This document shows, in pieces, positions 1-7,361 of a DNA stretch of 64,000 nucleotides (positions are counted from its first letter, which is position 1; each line of letters opens with the position of its first letter). A model generated the notes under the pieces. It was not told the DNA's origin and searched no databases. It saw nothing but the letters and a program-made list of their open reading frames with translations. This DNA is from Chitinophagales bacterium (GTDB lineage: Bacteria; Bacteroidota; Bacteroidia; Chitinophagales; UBA10324). A program made the position numbers and the translations under genes. The stretch is from the NCBI GenBank assembly GCA_025057275.1, contig JANWXQ010000004.1:1-64000 (forward strand), written 5' to 3'.

Positions 1-708
1 GGTGCCTTCCGGGTAGAATCTCGGGGTCATCCCCGGGCCATAGAGGCCGATGAAGGTTACGTTAGCCCCTTCGCCTGCACCACCGAATGAAGGGTAACCA
101 TATTCCGGCGTCAGCTGATCCAGCGAATCGGCGCTGCCATCGGTGCACAGATACATAAAAACATGATGCACAACGGCAGGATTTCCTGCCACAAACTCGA
201 CGGCTTTCAGTTGCTTGTCTTCCAAAGTGTTGGAGGGTAGCACAAAAACCTGATAACGGTCCTGATTGTCACCCGGAATAAAGTAGGGGACCTGCATCTT
301 CAGGGTCAGGTCGGGAACGCCCAGTGCAGAACCAGAGGGAAAATCCGGAGGCGGTGGCGCCAGAGTGGTATCGCCGGCCGGATGACCGTTGCTGATCCAT
401 TTGGAGATAAGCTCTATGTCCTGCTGGGCCAACAGGCGCTCATTCAGGTACCGGACATAACTCGGGTCGGCCGGCCAGGGAGGCATGGTGCGCGTCTGGA
501 TGGCCTGAGGAATGGAGTAGAAATACGGGCTTTGGGTCAGCGCCGTATAGCCCATGGCATTGAGGTAAGTCTCACCAATCTGACCGGGACGGTGGCAACT
601 GGCGCAGTGCTGGTAAAACACAGGTGCTACATCCTTCCACTCCTGAGCCCGTGCCCAGAGGGGAGAGAGGCACAAAGCAAACAGGCTTACCCAAAGCCTC
701 AACTGCAT
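1..708 (-). CDS. Heme c / copper monooxygenase-like secreted protein, partial
   Basis: The N-terminal 236 residues are in the window; the C-terminus lies beyond base 1. A signal peptide ending near ARAQ (residues 19-22) is followed by EWKDVAP and a heme c site CASCH (C35, C38, H39). Further on come the pattern PPWPADPSYV, a proline-rich PPPPDF linker and VVHHVFMY. This double-His motif resembles a copper site of ascorbate-dependent type II copper monooxygenases (peptidylglycine hydroxylase family). It is a close paralogue of the complete gene at 1328-2923, whose order of motifs is the same. A TAnnTTTG element lies 16 bases upstream of the ATG. The substrate cannot be read from the sequence. 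Export is inferred from the signal peptide; a T9SS tail, if present, is outside the window. Confidence 0.85.
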   Translation of the reverse strand, partial: MQLRLWVSLFALCLSPLWARAQEWKDVAPVFYQHCASCHRPGQIGETYLNAMGYTALTQSPYFYSIPQAIQTRTMPPWPADPSYVRYLNERLLAQQDIELISKWISNGHPAGDTTLAPPPPDFPSGSALGVPDLTLKMQVPYFIPGDNQDRYQVFVLPSNTLEDKQLKAVEFVAGNPAVVHHVFMYLCTDGSADSLDQLTPEYGYPSFGGAGEGANVTFIGLYGPGMTPRFYPEGT

Positions 709-724
709 AACTTTTGATTTGATA

Positions 725-732
725 CAAAAGTA
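725..732 (-). promoter_or_regulatory. -7 promoter element (TACTTTTG)
   Basis: This matches the Bacteroidota primary sigma -7 consensus TAnnTTTG on the minus strand and ends 16 bases before the ATG at 708. No clear -33 TTG is visible. Confidence 0.6.
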
Positions 733-835
733 AATTACCTGGCTGTAGCGGCTGCAGGGAGCTTGTTCACAACACCAGAGAAACTGTAAGCGCCACCCAT
801 CACCAGACAAACTTCCGGCCTGCAAGCAGGCACAG

Positions 836-843
836 TACCTTTG
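836..843 (+). promoter_or_regulatory. -7 promoter element (TACCTTTG)
   Basis: TAnnTTTG match ending 17 bases before the ATG at 861, which implies a leader of about ten bases for the cytochrome gene. Confidence 0.6.
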
Positions 844-860
844 ACGGCAAGCCAACGGGA

Positions 861-1298
861 ATGAAAATCAAAATCATCGTGGTACTGCTGGCGATCGTTG
901 CTGCGGCCTGTGGCGGAGGAAAAAAGGAAACAGTACCTCCGTCCACAACGGCCACGCCACCGACATATCCTGATGCTTACCCGCTGCCCATCAACGAACT
1001 GCGCGCCGATCGGGGAAAAACACTTTTCCAAAGCAAATGCACTACCTGTCATGACCTGGACCGCAAAGTAATCGGGCCACCGTTGCGCGGCGTCACCCAG
1101 CGACGCACGTATAACTGGATGATGAATATGATCTTGTACCCGGATCGTTGGGTGAAAACCGATTCCGTAGCCAAGGCCCTTCACAAGGAGTACAACTACG
1201 TGCAAATGATTATTCCCGGCGGCATTACGGAAGATCAGGCTATGGCCGTGATTGCCTATTTGCAGCGGGAAGATGCCCAATCCATGTCGCAGCCCTGA
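861..1298 (+). CDS. c-type cytochrome lipoprotein
   Basis: A 145-residue exported monoheme cytochrome. The N-terminus is a lipoprotein signal with the lipobox VAAAC (C17), followed by a short low-complexity Thr/Pro linker. The heme attachment site CTTCH is at residues 60-64. A candidate axial methionine lies in the C-terminal half, in the region with VQMIIPGG, before the final helix ITEDQAMAVIAYL. It is probably anchored to a membrane on the periplasmic side and carries electrons. It sits between two secreted proteins that each have their own heme c site, so it may be their electron partner; this is inferred from position only. The start is supported by the promoter element 17 bases upstream. 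Confidence 0.88.
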   Translation: MKIKIIVVLLAIVAAACGGGKKETVPPSTTATPPTYPDAYPLPINELRADRGKTLFQSKCTTCHDLDRKVIGPPLRGVTQRRTYNWMMNMILYPDRWVKTDSVAKALHKEYNYVQMIIPGGITEDQAMAVIAYLQREDAQSMSQP

Positions 1299-1334
1299 GG
1301 CACACCGCTGAGGCACACCGCTCCCACTCAGGGC
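1292..1334. terminator. Inverted repeat at a convergent junction, weak terminator candidate
   Basis: GCCCTGAG (1292-1299) and CTCAGGGC (1327-1334) are perfect inverse complements enclosing 27 bases. They lie over the stop of the cytochrome (1298) and the stop of the converging gene (1328). Only a short GATTTT follows on the plus strand, so termination is possible but weak. Confidence 0.3.
1295..1320. repeat. 13-bp tandem duplication
   Basis: CTGAGGCACACCG occurs twice without a gap (1295-1307, 1308-1320). The first copy contains the TGA stop of the cytochrome gene. It looks like a small slippage duplication in the convergent junction. Confidence 0.8.
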
Positions 1335-2923
1335 GATTTTGCGATAACGATCTTGTTGATCCGGCGCCGGTGGCCGTCATCCACCACGAGCAGCCAGCAG
1401 CCCTCCGCCACATCAGCAAGCTGCAGGGCAATTTGCTGCCAACCTGCGCCCGCTGTTTGCTGATGACGCCATACAGGGCGGCCCATGAAATCGACAAGTA
1501 AAAACGTCAGGCTGGCGGCCTGATTCAGGTACAAGCGCATCTTAACCGCTCCGTCCGTCGGGTTGGGAAAGACGTGCATCCATTGCAGTGCATTCGCTGA
1601 GCTTTCAGAGACATTAACCGGTACCCAGGAACTGTCCAGAACCAACGTTTCATCACCGGGTTCGTAATCCATATACATCAGCAGATATTTAAACATTTCA
1701 TCTTCCGACGATTCGCCGTAGGTTACCTTTTTCGGTGGATTGTTAGGATTGTTCGGATTCAGTGAGGTATTGTCATAGACGGCCTGAGCTATCACATTGG
1801 TGCCCTGAGGCAGCTTGATCATGAACGGATAATGATACAGCAACTGCCAGTTGAAATCCCATTGCGGCACATGGATGAGCGGCAACGTATCTCCCTGCGG
1901 AGTAATGGCCCAGATTTTAAATGACTTTCCGAGCAAATGCTGATGGGGCGCTATGGCAAATAAGGATTTGTCCTTGGGTATGGGAAAAGTGGAGTAAAAA
2001 GTGTCAACGGTTTCGGGAAAAATGGTAAACGGGGGGTTGGTAATGTAACCTTCGCCCACACGTTTGGCGGTGATTTTACGGGGAGTAACGGGACTATTGT
2101 AGAAAAACAGATTAACCGAAGAAGAGTCCGAAGCAGCGTAGGTAAGCGGGGCATAGTGCATCTGAATAATGAAAAAGCTGTTTTTCTTCATCAGAATGGC
2201 TCCGTTGGAGGGGTAAAGGCGCGGAATCATTCCCGGTCCATAAAGTCCCAGAAAAGTGGCGTTCACGTCCTGTCCGGCACCGCCGAATGAAGGATATCCG
2301 TATTCCGGAGTGGCCAGGTCGGCATAATAGGCAGAACTGTCGTCACAGACATACAAAAAAACATGATGCACAGCGGCGCGGTTGCCGGGGCGGAATTCAA
2401 TGCCTTTGATGTAGGTATCGGCCGGCAGATCGGTGGGCAACACAAAGCATACGTATCGGTCCAGGCCGTCGCCCGGCAGGGCATAGGATTGCTTCATGCT
2501 CAGTACCAGATCGGGGGTGCCCAGTTGGGAGCCGGCGGCAAAGGTGGGCGGTGGCGGGGCCAGGGTGGTATCGCCCGCCGGCCAGCCGGCATTGACCCAG
2601 TCGTTGATGGCCTGCTTTTCGGCAGAGGTCAAAATCCGTTCATCCAGAAAATGCACATACGAAGGATCTGCTTTCCAGGGGGGCATTTTGCCCGAGTTGA
2701 TCTGAACCAGGCAAGACCAGAGCGTAGCGCCTCCATCGTGGGTAAGATCATGATAACTCATAATGGGGAAAGGCCCGATTTCTCCGCTGCGGTGACAAGG
2801 AGAACAGTTCTTGTAAAAAATCGGCGCTACGTCTTTCCATTCCTGACCAACGGACTGGTCAGGGAAAACCAGTATGCTCACAGAAGCAAGTGCACCAAAG
2901 ATGAATGGGAGCTTTTGCTTCAT
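1328..2923 (-). CDS. Heme c / copper monooxygenase-like protein with T9SS sorting domain
   Basis: A 531-residue secreted protein. The start is the ATG at 2923, which gives the signal peptide MKQKLPFIFGALASVSILVF; a longer reading frame upstream has no such signal. A heme c site CSPCH lies at residues 40-44. It is followed by AAVHHVFLYVC, HQHLLG and QMHY segments, which resemble the histidine copper ligands of ascorbate-dependent type II copper monooxygenases. The C-terminal 80 residues begin with VFPNPTDG, typical of a type A T9SS sorting domain, so the protein is probably exported across the outer membrane. It is a paralogue of the gene at 1-708. Activity and substrate are unknown; the copper assignment is from motifs only. 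Confidence 0.85.
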   Translation of the reverse strand: MKQKLPFIFGALASVSILVFPDQSVGQEWKDVAPIFYKNCSPCHRSGEIGPFPIMSYHDLTHDGGATLWSCLVQINSGKMPPWKADPSYVHFLDERILTSAEKQAINDWVNAGWPAGDTTLAPPPPTFAAGSQLGTPDLVLSMKQSYALPGDGLDRYVCFVLPTDLPADTYIKGIEFRPGNRAAVHHVFLYVCDDSSAYYADLATPEYGYPSFGGAGQDVNATFLGLYGPGMIPRLYPSNGAILMKKNSFFIIQMHYAPLTYAASDSSSVNLFFYNSPVTPRKITAKRVGEGYITNPPFTIFPETVDTFYSTFPIPKDKSLFAIAPHQHLLGKSFKIWAITPQGDTLPLIHVPQWDFNWQLLYHYPFMIKLPQGTNVIAQAVYDNTSLNPNNPNNPPKKVTYGESSEDEMFKYLLMYMDYEPGDETLVLDSSWVPVNVSESSANALQWMHVFPNPTDGAVKMRLYLNQAASLTFLLVDFMGRPVWRHQQTAGAGWQQIALQLADVAEGCWLLVVDDGHRRRINKIVIAKSP

Positions 2924-3022
2924 CACTCTTTGCACAAGACAAATAACGGGCAATTTGCCTTGCTGCCCACTGACAAAAATCAGTTCATCCGTGGCTTTTT
3001 TCAGGCCTTTGCCTTGTTCAGG

Positions 3023-4189
3023 CTACTGGCTGCGCGGTTTGAACTCCAGCAGGGCACAAGGCAAGGCGCCGTTAAAAACCTGGCGCCGGGCGGCGGGTCG
3101 AAGCCCAAGATGAGGGATCAGATCCTGGGCAGCGGTCAGCAGCAAAACCCGGTAGTCTGCAGCCTGATGCCTGAGGTAAGAGCCAATTGAAGCATATAAC
3201 CTGATCAATTCGCGCCGATCTCCCTGCCGGATACCATAAGGCGGATTGAGCAGCATGACCCCGGGCTTTCCTTTCGGCAGGGGTGTTTGCTCAAAAGGGC
3301 AATGATAAAAAGTGATGTGCTCGCCGATGCCGGCACGCCGCGCATTTTCGCGGGCACGGCTCAGCACGGCTGAATCGGCATCGCTGGCCACGATGACCGG
3401 CCGGACAGTGACCTTTTTTTGTATTAAATTGTTTTTAATTTCTTGATAAATATCTTCATTAAATCCGCAGAGATGCCTGAAGCTGTACCGGTCATGCAAC
3501 AGGCCGGGAGCTGTTCCGGTGGCCAGCAGGGCGGCTTCTATAGCCAGTGTGCCGCTGCCGCACAGGGGTACGATCAGTGGCTCATCAACCGACCAGCCCG
3601 AAGCCAGCACCATCGCTGCTGCCAGCGTTTCTTCCATGGGGGCCTGACCTGCCGAAAGCCGGTAGCCCCGCCGGTGCAGGGAACTGCCTGCCAGATCCAC
3701 ATAAATGCCTGCCTGACTTTTGTGCCAGTGCACGTAAAGCACAACGGCTTTTTTTTCGGAACCGGAATCAGGGCGGGGCATCTTCTTTTCACGAAACCGA
3801 TCCACCACGGCGTCTTTAACGCGTTGGTTCAGAAACATGGAATTGCGTATCTGAGGCATGTCGCTCCAGGAAGCCACACTGAAGTAACCCGTTGTAGGAA
3901 TCAGCTGTTCCCAGGGCAGGCGAACCAGCCGGGCATATAGTGTGTTCAGGTCATTTGCCGGAAAGACGGCCAGTTCCCACCGCACGAAGTTTGCGGTTCG
4001 CACCGATAAACAGATACGAATGGCATCGCGGAAGGTAGCTGACGTACGCACGGCAGTTGGGCTGATCACTTGAGCAGAAAAGCCCATGCTTTTCAGTTCG
4101 CCAGCCAGCAGATCAGTCAGGTTGGGTTTGCAACTCAACACCACAGCTGAAGCAACGGAGGAAGATAGGGAAGGCAACTGTTCCAGCAT
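3023..4189 (-). CDS. THUMP-domain class I SAM-dependent RNA methyltransferase (RlmL-like)
   Basis: A 388-residue protein of the family that contains the N-terminal half of E. coli RlmL and the B. subtilis YpsC type. These proteins make N2-methylguanosine in 23S rRNA. The N-terminal third carries a ferredoxin-like/THUMP region (VLSCKPNLTDLLAGEL onward). The C-terminal Rossmann methyltransferase has PLCGSGTLAIEA (SAM loop), VIVASDADS and the catalytic LLNPPYG motif of N-methylating enzymes. The length fits a single methyltransferase rather than the RlmL-RlmK fusion. A -7 element lies 16 bases upstream of the ATG. The modified base itself is inferred from the family. Confidence 0.9.
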   Translation of the reverse strand: MLEQLPSLSSSVASAVVLSCKPNLTDLLAGELKSMGFSAQVISPTAVRTSATFRDAIRICLSVRTANFVRWELAVFPANDLNTLYARLVRLPWEQLIPTTGYFSVASWSDMPQIRNSMFLNQRVKDAVVDRFREKKMPRPDSGSEKKAVVLYVHWHKSQAGIYVDLAGSSLHRRGYRLSAGQAPMEETLAAAMVLASGWSVDEPLIVPLCGSGTLAIEAALLATGTAPGLLHDRYSFRHLCGFNEDIYQEIKNNLIQKKVTVRPVIVASDADSAVLSRARENARRAGIGEHITFYHCPFEQTPLPKGKPGVMLLNPPYGIRQGDRRELIRLYASIGSYLRHQAADYRVLLLTAAQDLIPHLGLRPAARRQVFNGALPCALLEFKPRSQ

Positions 4190-4205
4190 GACCAGGCCGG
4201 CCGAT

Positions 4206-4213
4206 CAAAATTA
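4206..4213 (-). promoter_or_regulatory. -7 promoter element (TAATTTTG)
   Basis: TAnnTTTG match on the minus strand ending 16 bases before the ATG at 4189. The divergent kinase gene starts at 4309, so the two share a 119-base control region. Confidence 0.6.
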
Positions 4214-4308
4214 ACCGGAGTGGCTCTGGTGTTTGCAGTGCAATAAAACCGCTTATGGTTGTTTACCAAGAGACTTCAGTAAAATATTGGCTATATTTTT
4301 ATACTGAA

Positions 4309-6351
4309 ATGAAGCTTTGTAGCATGGTGTTCTTGTTGTTGGCCGTGTTTCCGTGGCAGTCTTTTGCCCAGGTGCCGGACACTGTGCCATTTAGCGCTTC
4401 AACAGCGATGTACGACACCATGCACCTGAATCGCCTGCTGGCAATGGCTGAGGAGGCCCTGGATGAAAAACCGGAGCAGGCGCTTGAATGGGCGCAGGAA
4501 GCGCATCAAATGGCCGAACGGCGAAGCCTGCTTCATGCCCTGGCAAAGGCCGAATTGCTCATCGGCGATTACCACAAGCGAAAAGGAAAATGTCAGCAGG
4601 CGCTTGAATATTACAACCGGTCGAGGGAGTTGTATGCACAGGTAAACTACCAGGAGGATGCTGCGCTTGGCACACTGCAGGTAGCTGCCTGCCGCATTGA
4701 CCTGTCGCAGTTTGAGGAAGCAAAAAGCCTGCTAAACTGGAGCCTGAAAGAAGGCGAACGCCTGAACAGCAACCGGGTCCGGCTTCGGGCCAACATCTTA
4801 TACTCCGCCTTGCTGCAGAAACAGGGAGCGCTGGATCAGGCCATGCAGCATCTGCTTGCAGCAATGGCTCTGGCAGAAACATCCCAGGACCACCGGCAGC
4901 TGGGCATTATCTATACCAACATGGGCTCGTTGTTTCTGGAGGCGGACGATTTGGACAATGCGCAGAAGTATCTGATGCGGGCAGCCGAACAGCGGGAACG
5001 CGTTAATGACCGCCATGGTTTGTCCAAGGTCTATACCATGATGGGCGTTTTGTTTAAGGAGGCAGGTAATCTTCCTCAGTCGTTGCGCTATTACGAACGG
5101 GCATACGCCATTCAAAAGGAACTTAACAATCGAAGCGGTATGGCCCAGTCGCTGCAGAATATGGGAATCATCTACCGTAACCAAAAACTGCCGGAGAAAG
5201 CGTTGCAGCATTATGAGCGCGCCTTGCAGATCCGCAGGGAGAATGGGGATCAGCGAGGCATGGCCATCACCCAATACAATATGGCCCTGTGTTATCTGGA
5301 TCTGGGGCAGCCGCATCAGGCTTTGCGCTTACTGGAAAGCTGCGAGGAACTGGCAAATCATAACAGTCTGCGTGAACTACTGGCCCTTCTGCCTGAGGCA
5401 AGGGCAGAAGCGCTGGCCATGACAGGCCAGCAGGATGCGGCATTGTCCAGCCTGCGGGAGGCCTTGCAGGCCCGGGACAGCCTCTATCAGGCAGAGCGCC
5501 TGCGGCAGTTTGATGAATTGCATGCGCGGTATGAAACCGAAAAAAAAGACAAGGAATTGCTGCAACGAAAACTGGAATTGGAGCAAAAGAATGCCGAGTT
5601 GCAGCGCCAGCGGTTAACCAACTACCTGCTGTATGGTGGGCTGGCCTCGTTTTTCCTCATCGCTTTACTGACCGCAGGTTTTCTGTGGCAGCGACACAAA
5701 CTGGAGCGGCAGCGTGCCATTGAACAAACCCGCGCTGGCATTGCCCGCGATCTCCATGACGATATCGGCGCCACCCTCAGCACAGTAACCATTTTCAGTA
5801 CGCTGGCATTGAAAAAACTGGAAACCGATTCGGCAGGGGCACTGGCCTTGCTCCAACGCATCCGGTCCGTTTCGGAAAAGATGATGTCGGATATGTCGGA
5901 TGTGATCTGGATGGTAAAACCGGAAAACGACTCGGCAGAAAAGCTTTCCTCCCGTATTCATGCGCTGGCCAGGCAACTGCTGGAACCGATGCAAATCCGT
6001 TATGAGCTGCATTTGAACGGGGGCGAGGAAAAGCTGTCCATGAAAGCAAGAAGAAATATTTATTTGATCATTAAGGAAGCATTAGCGAATGCGGCCAAAC
6101 ACAGCCAGGCTAAAGTGGTGGAAGTTCAGTTGCAATCGCAGAATGGTCAGCTGTTGCTTCGAATAACTGATGACGGAAAAGGAATGAGTGGCAGAAGCAG
6201 TTTCGGCAACCGCTATCTTGGCGGCAACGGATTAGGGCATATGAAAAACCGTGCAGCGCAGTTGGGAGGGATGTTGCAGGCCTATGCCAATTCCCCCAGC
6301 GGCACGGTCATTGAAGCTACTTTCAAGCTGTCGGATGTAAGTAAAAGCTGA
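4309..6351 (+). CDS. TPR-containing sensor histidine kinase (HisKA_3 type)
   Basis: A 680-residue membrane sensor kinase. The ATG at 4309 gives a clean signal peptide (MKLCSMVFLLLAVFPWQSFAQ minus its last residue); the frame stays open 18 codons further up. Residues about 35-400 are tetratricopeptide repeats of roughly 40 residues in the periplasm. A charged coiled coil and one transmembrane helix (YLLYGGLASFFLIALL) follow. The dimerisation/phosphoacceptor helix has ARDLHDDIGATLS with His483. The C-terminal ATPase domain has the N-box KEALANAAKHS and the G-box DDGKGMSG. Its stop overlaps the start of the NarL-type regulator by one base (TGATG), so the two form a two-component pair. The signal sensed is not apparent. 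Confidence 0.93.
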   Translation: MKLCSMVFLLLAVFPWQSFAQVPDTVPFSASTAMYDTMHLNRLLAMAEEALDEKPEQALEWAQEAHQMAERRSLLHALAKAELLIGDYHKRKGKCQQALEYYNRSRELYAQVNYQEDAALGTLQVAACRIDLSQFEEAKSLLNWSLKEGERLNSNRVRLRANILYSALLQKQGALDQAMQHLLAAMALAETSQDHRQLGIIYTNMGSLFLEADDLDNAQKYLMRAAEQRERVNDRHGLSKVYTMMGVLFKEAGNLPQSLRYYERAYAIQKELNNRSGMAQSLQNMGIIYRNQKLPEKALQHYERALQIRRENGDQRGMAITQYNMALCYLDLGQPHQALRLLESCEELANHNSLRELLALLPEARAEALAMTGQQDAALSSLREALQARDSLYQAERLRQFDELHARYETEKKDKELLQRKLELEQKNAELQRQRLTNYLLYGGLASFFLIALLTAGFLWQRHKLERQRAIEQTRAGIARDLHDDIGATLSTVTIFSTLALKKLETDSAGALALLQRIRSVSEKMMSDMSDVIWMVKPENDSAEKLSSRIHALARQLLEPMQIRYELHLNGGEEKLSMKARRNIYLIIKEALANAAKHSQAKVVEVQLQSQNGQLLLRITDDGKGMSGRSSFGNRYLGGNGLGHMKNRAAQLGGMLQAYANSPSGTVIEATFKLSDVSKS

Positions 6352-6998
6352 TGAAGGCTTCCTCTGCTTCCCCGGTACGCATCTGCATCTACGACGACAA
6401 CGAATTGCGTTGTGAAGCACTGGCTATGTTGCTCGGCGATGACGACCGGTATCAGGTAGTCGGCTCCTTCAGCAATTGTGCGAACGTGGTGGAGGACATG
6501 AGGGAGCTTTCCCCCGATGTGGTGCTCATGGATATTGAAATGCCTCCCCCCGACGGGTTAACCGGATTGAAGCTGATCAAACAACAGTTTCCGCATATTA
6601 AGGTCATTATGCAAACGGTGCATGAAGAGGATGATAAGATTTTCATGGCCGTTTGCTACGGGGCAAACGGATATGTGCTCAAAAAGTCATCACCGGAATC
6701 ACTGCTGACAGCCATTCAGGATGTGTTGGAGGGTGGAGCGCCCATGTCGCCCTACATAGCTTCCCGGGTGATGAAAATGCTTACCGGCGAGGTGCGCATT
6801 ACGGCGCCTGACCTAAACCTTTCCAGCCGGGAATTGCAGATTCTGGAGTTACTCGCCAAAGGCAATACCTACAAACAGGTTGCAGAGCTGTGCCACATCA
6901 GCTACAACACAGTGAATGCCCATGTGCGCAACATTTACGAAAAGCTGCAGGTGCATTCCATACGCGAAGCGCTGGAACGCTTAAAAGGCAAAGCGTAG
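6351..6998 (+). CDS. NarL/LuxR-family response regulator
   Basis: A 215-residue DNA-binding regulator and partner of the kinase just upstream, with translational coupling (TGATG). The receiver domain has the acidic pair DD at residues 15-16, the phosphoacceptor D61 in VVLMDIEMPPPDG and the conserved Lys in YVLKKSS. The C-terminal LuxR-type helix-turn-helix starts near residue 150 (LSSRELQILELLAKGNTYKQVA) and ends with a typical EKLQVHSIREAL. It probably controls genes elsewhere; no binding site could be assigned. Confidence 0.95.
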   Translation: MKASSASPVRICIYDDNELRCEALAMLLGDDDRYQVVGSFSNCANVVEDMRELSPDVVLMDIEMPPPDGLTGLKLIKQQFPHIKVIMQTVHEEDDKIFMAVCYGANGYVLKKSSPESLLTAIQDVLEGGAPMSPYIASRVMKMLTGEVRITAPDLNLSSRELQILELLAKGNTYKQVAELCHISYNTVNAHVRNIYEKLQVHSIREALERLKGKA

Positions 6999-7014
6999 CT
7001 GGTGTGCCCGTTCG

Positions 7015-7251
7015 CTACAGATGCCGGTGCGAACCATCGCAAAAGGGTTTCTTGTTGCTGTGTTTGCACGCACACCAGGCTACTTTTTTCGGTTCGCTGA
7101 AGACGATTTCTACCGGCACAAACCCTGTGGAACGATGAGATCCGTCACAAAAGGGTTGCGTCTTACTTAATCCGCAGGCACACCAATAATACGTTCCGGG
7201 CTGCACTTCCATCACCAGGGGTGCTGTGCCTGCAATGTGGGGCTCATTCAT
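7015..7251 (-). CDS. Tandem CDGSH iron-sulfur domain protein
   Basis: A 78-residue protein with two CDGSH-type [2Fe-2S] sites, CACGLSKTQPFCDGSH and CACKHSNKKPFCDGSH, each with the three-Cys one-His pattern. It resembles the small two-cluster bacterial relatives of the mitochondrial MiNT/Miner2 protein. It has no signal peptide or membrane segment, so it is probably cytosolic and takes part in redox or cluster transfer. It is transcribed away from the oligopeptidase gene; a -7 element lies 21 bases upstream of its ATG. Confidence 0.92.
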   Translation of the reverse strand: MNEPHIAGTAPLVMEVQPGTYYWCACGLSKTQPFCDGSHRSTGFVPVEIVFSEPKKVAWCACKHSNKKPFCDGSHRHL

Positions 7252-7272
7252 GACGCATCAGGTTGATGCAGG

Positions 7273-7280
7273 CAAAATTA
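7273..7280 (-). promoter_or_regulatory. -7 promoter element (TAATTTTG)
   Basis: TAnnTTTG match on the minus strand ending 21 bases before the ATG of the CDGSH gene. Confidence 0.6.
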
Positions 7281-7361
7281 GGCTCCCCAGATTCAGTCAA
7301 AACACCAACACTGCATTCAGGCGAAGCGCCGAGTATCTTTACGGCCCTTATGCTTTTGAAC

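Noticed and set aside
2363-3190. A 275-codon plus-strand frame
   Set aside because: It lies opposite the start of the monooxygenase-like gene and the end of the methyltransferase gene, without conserved motifs.
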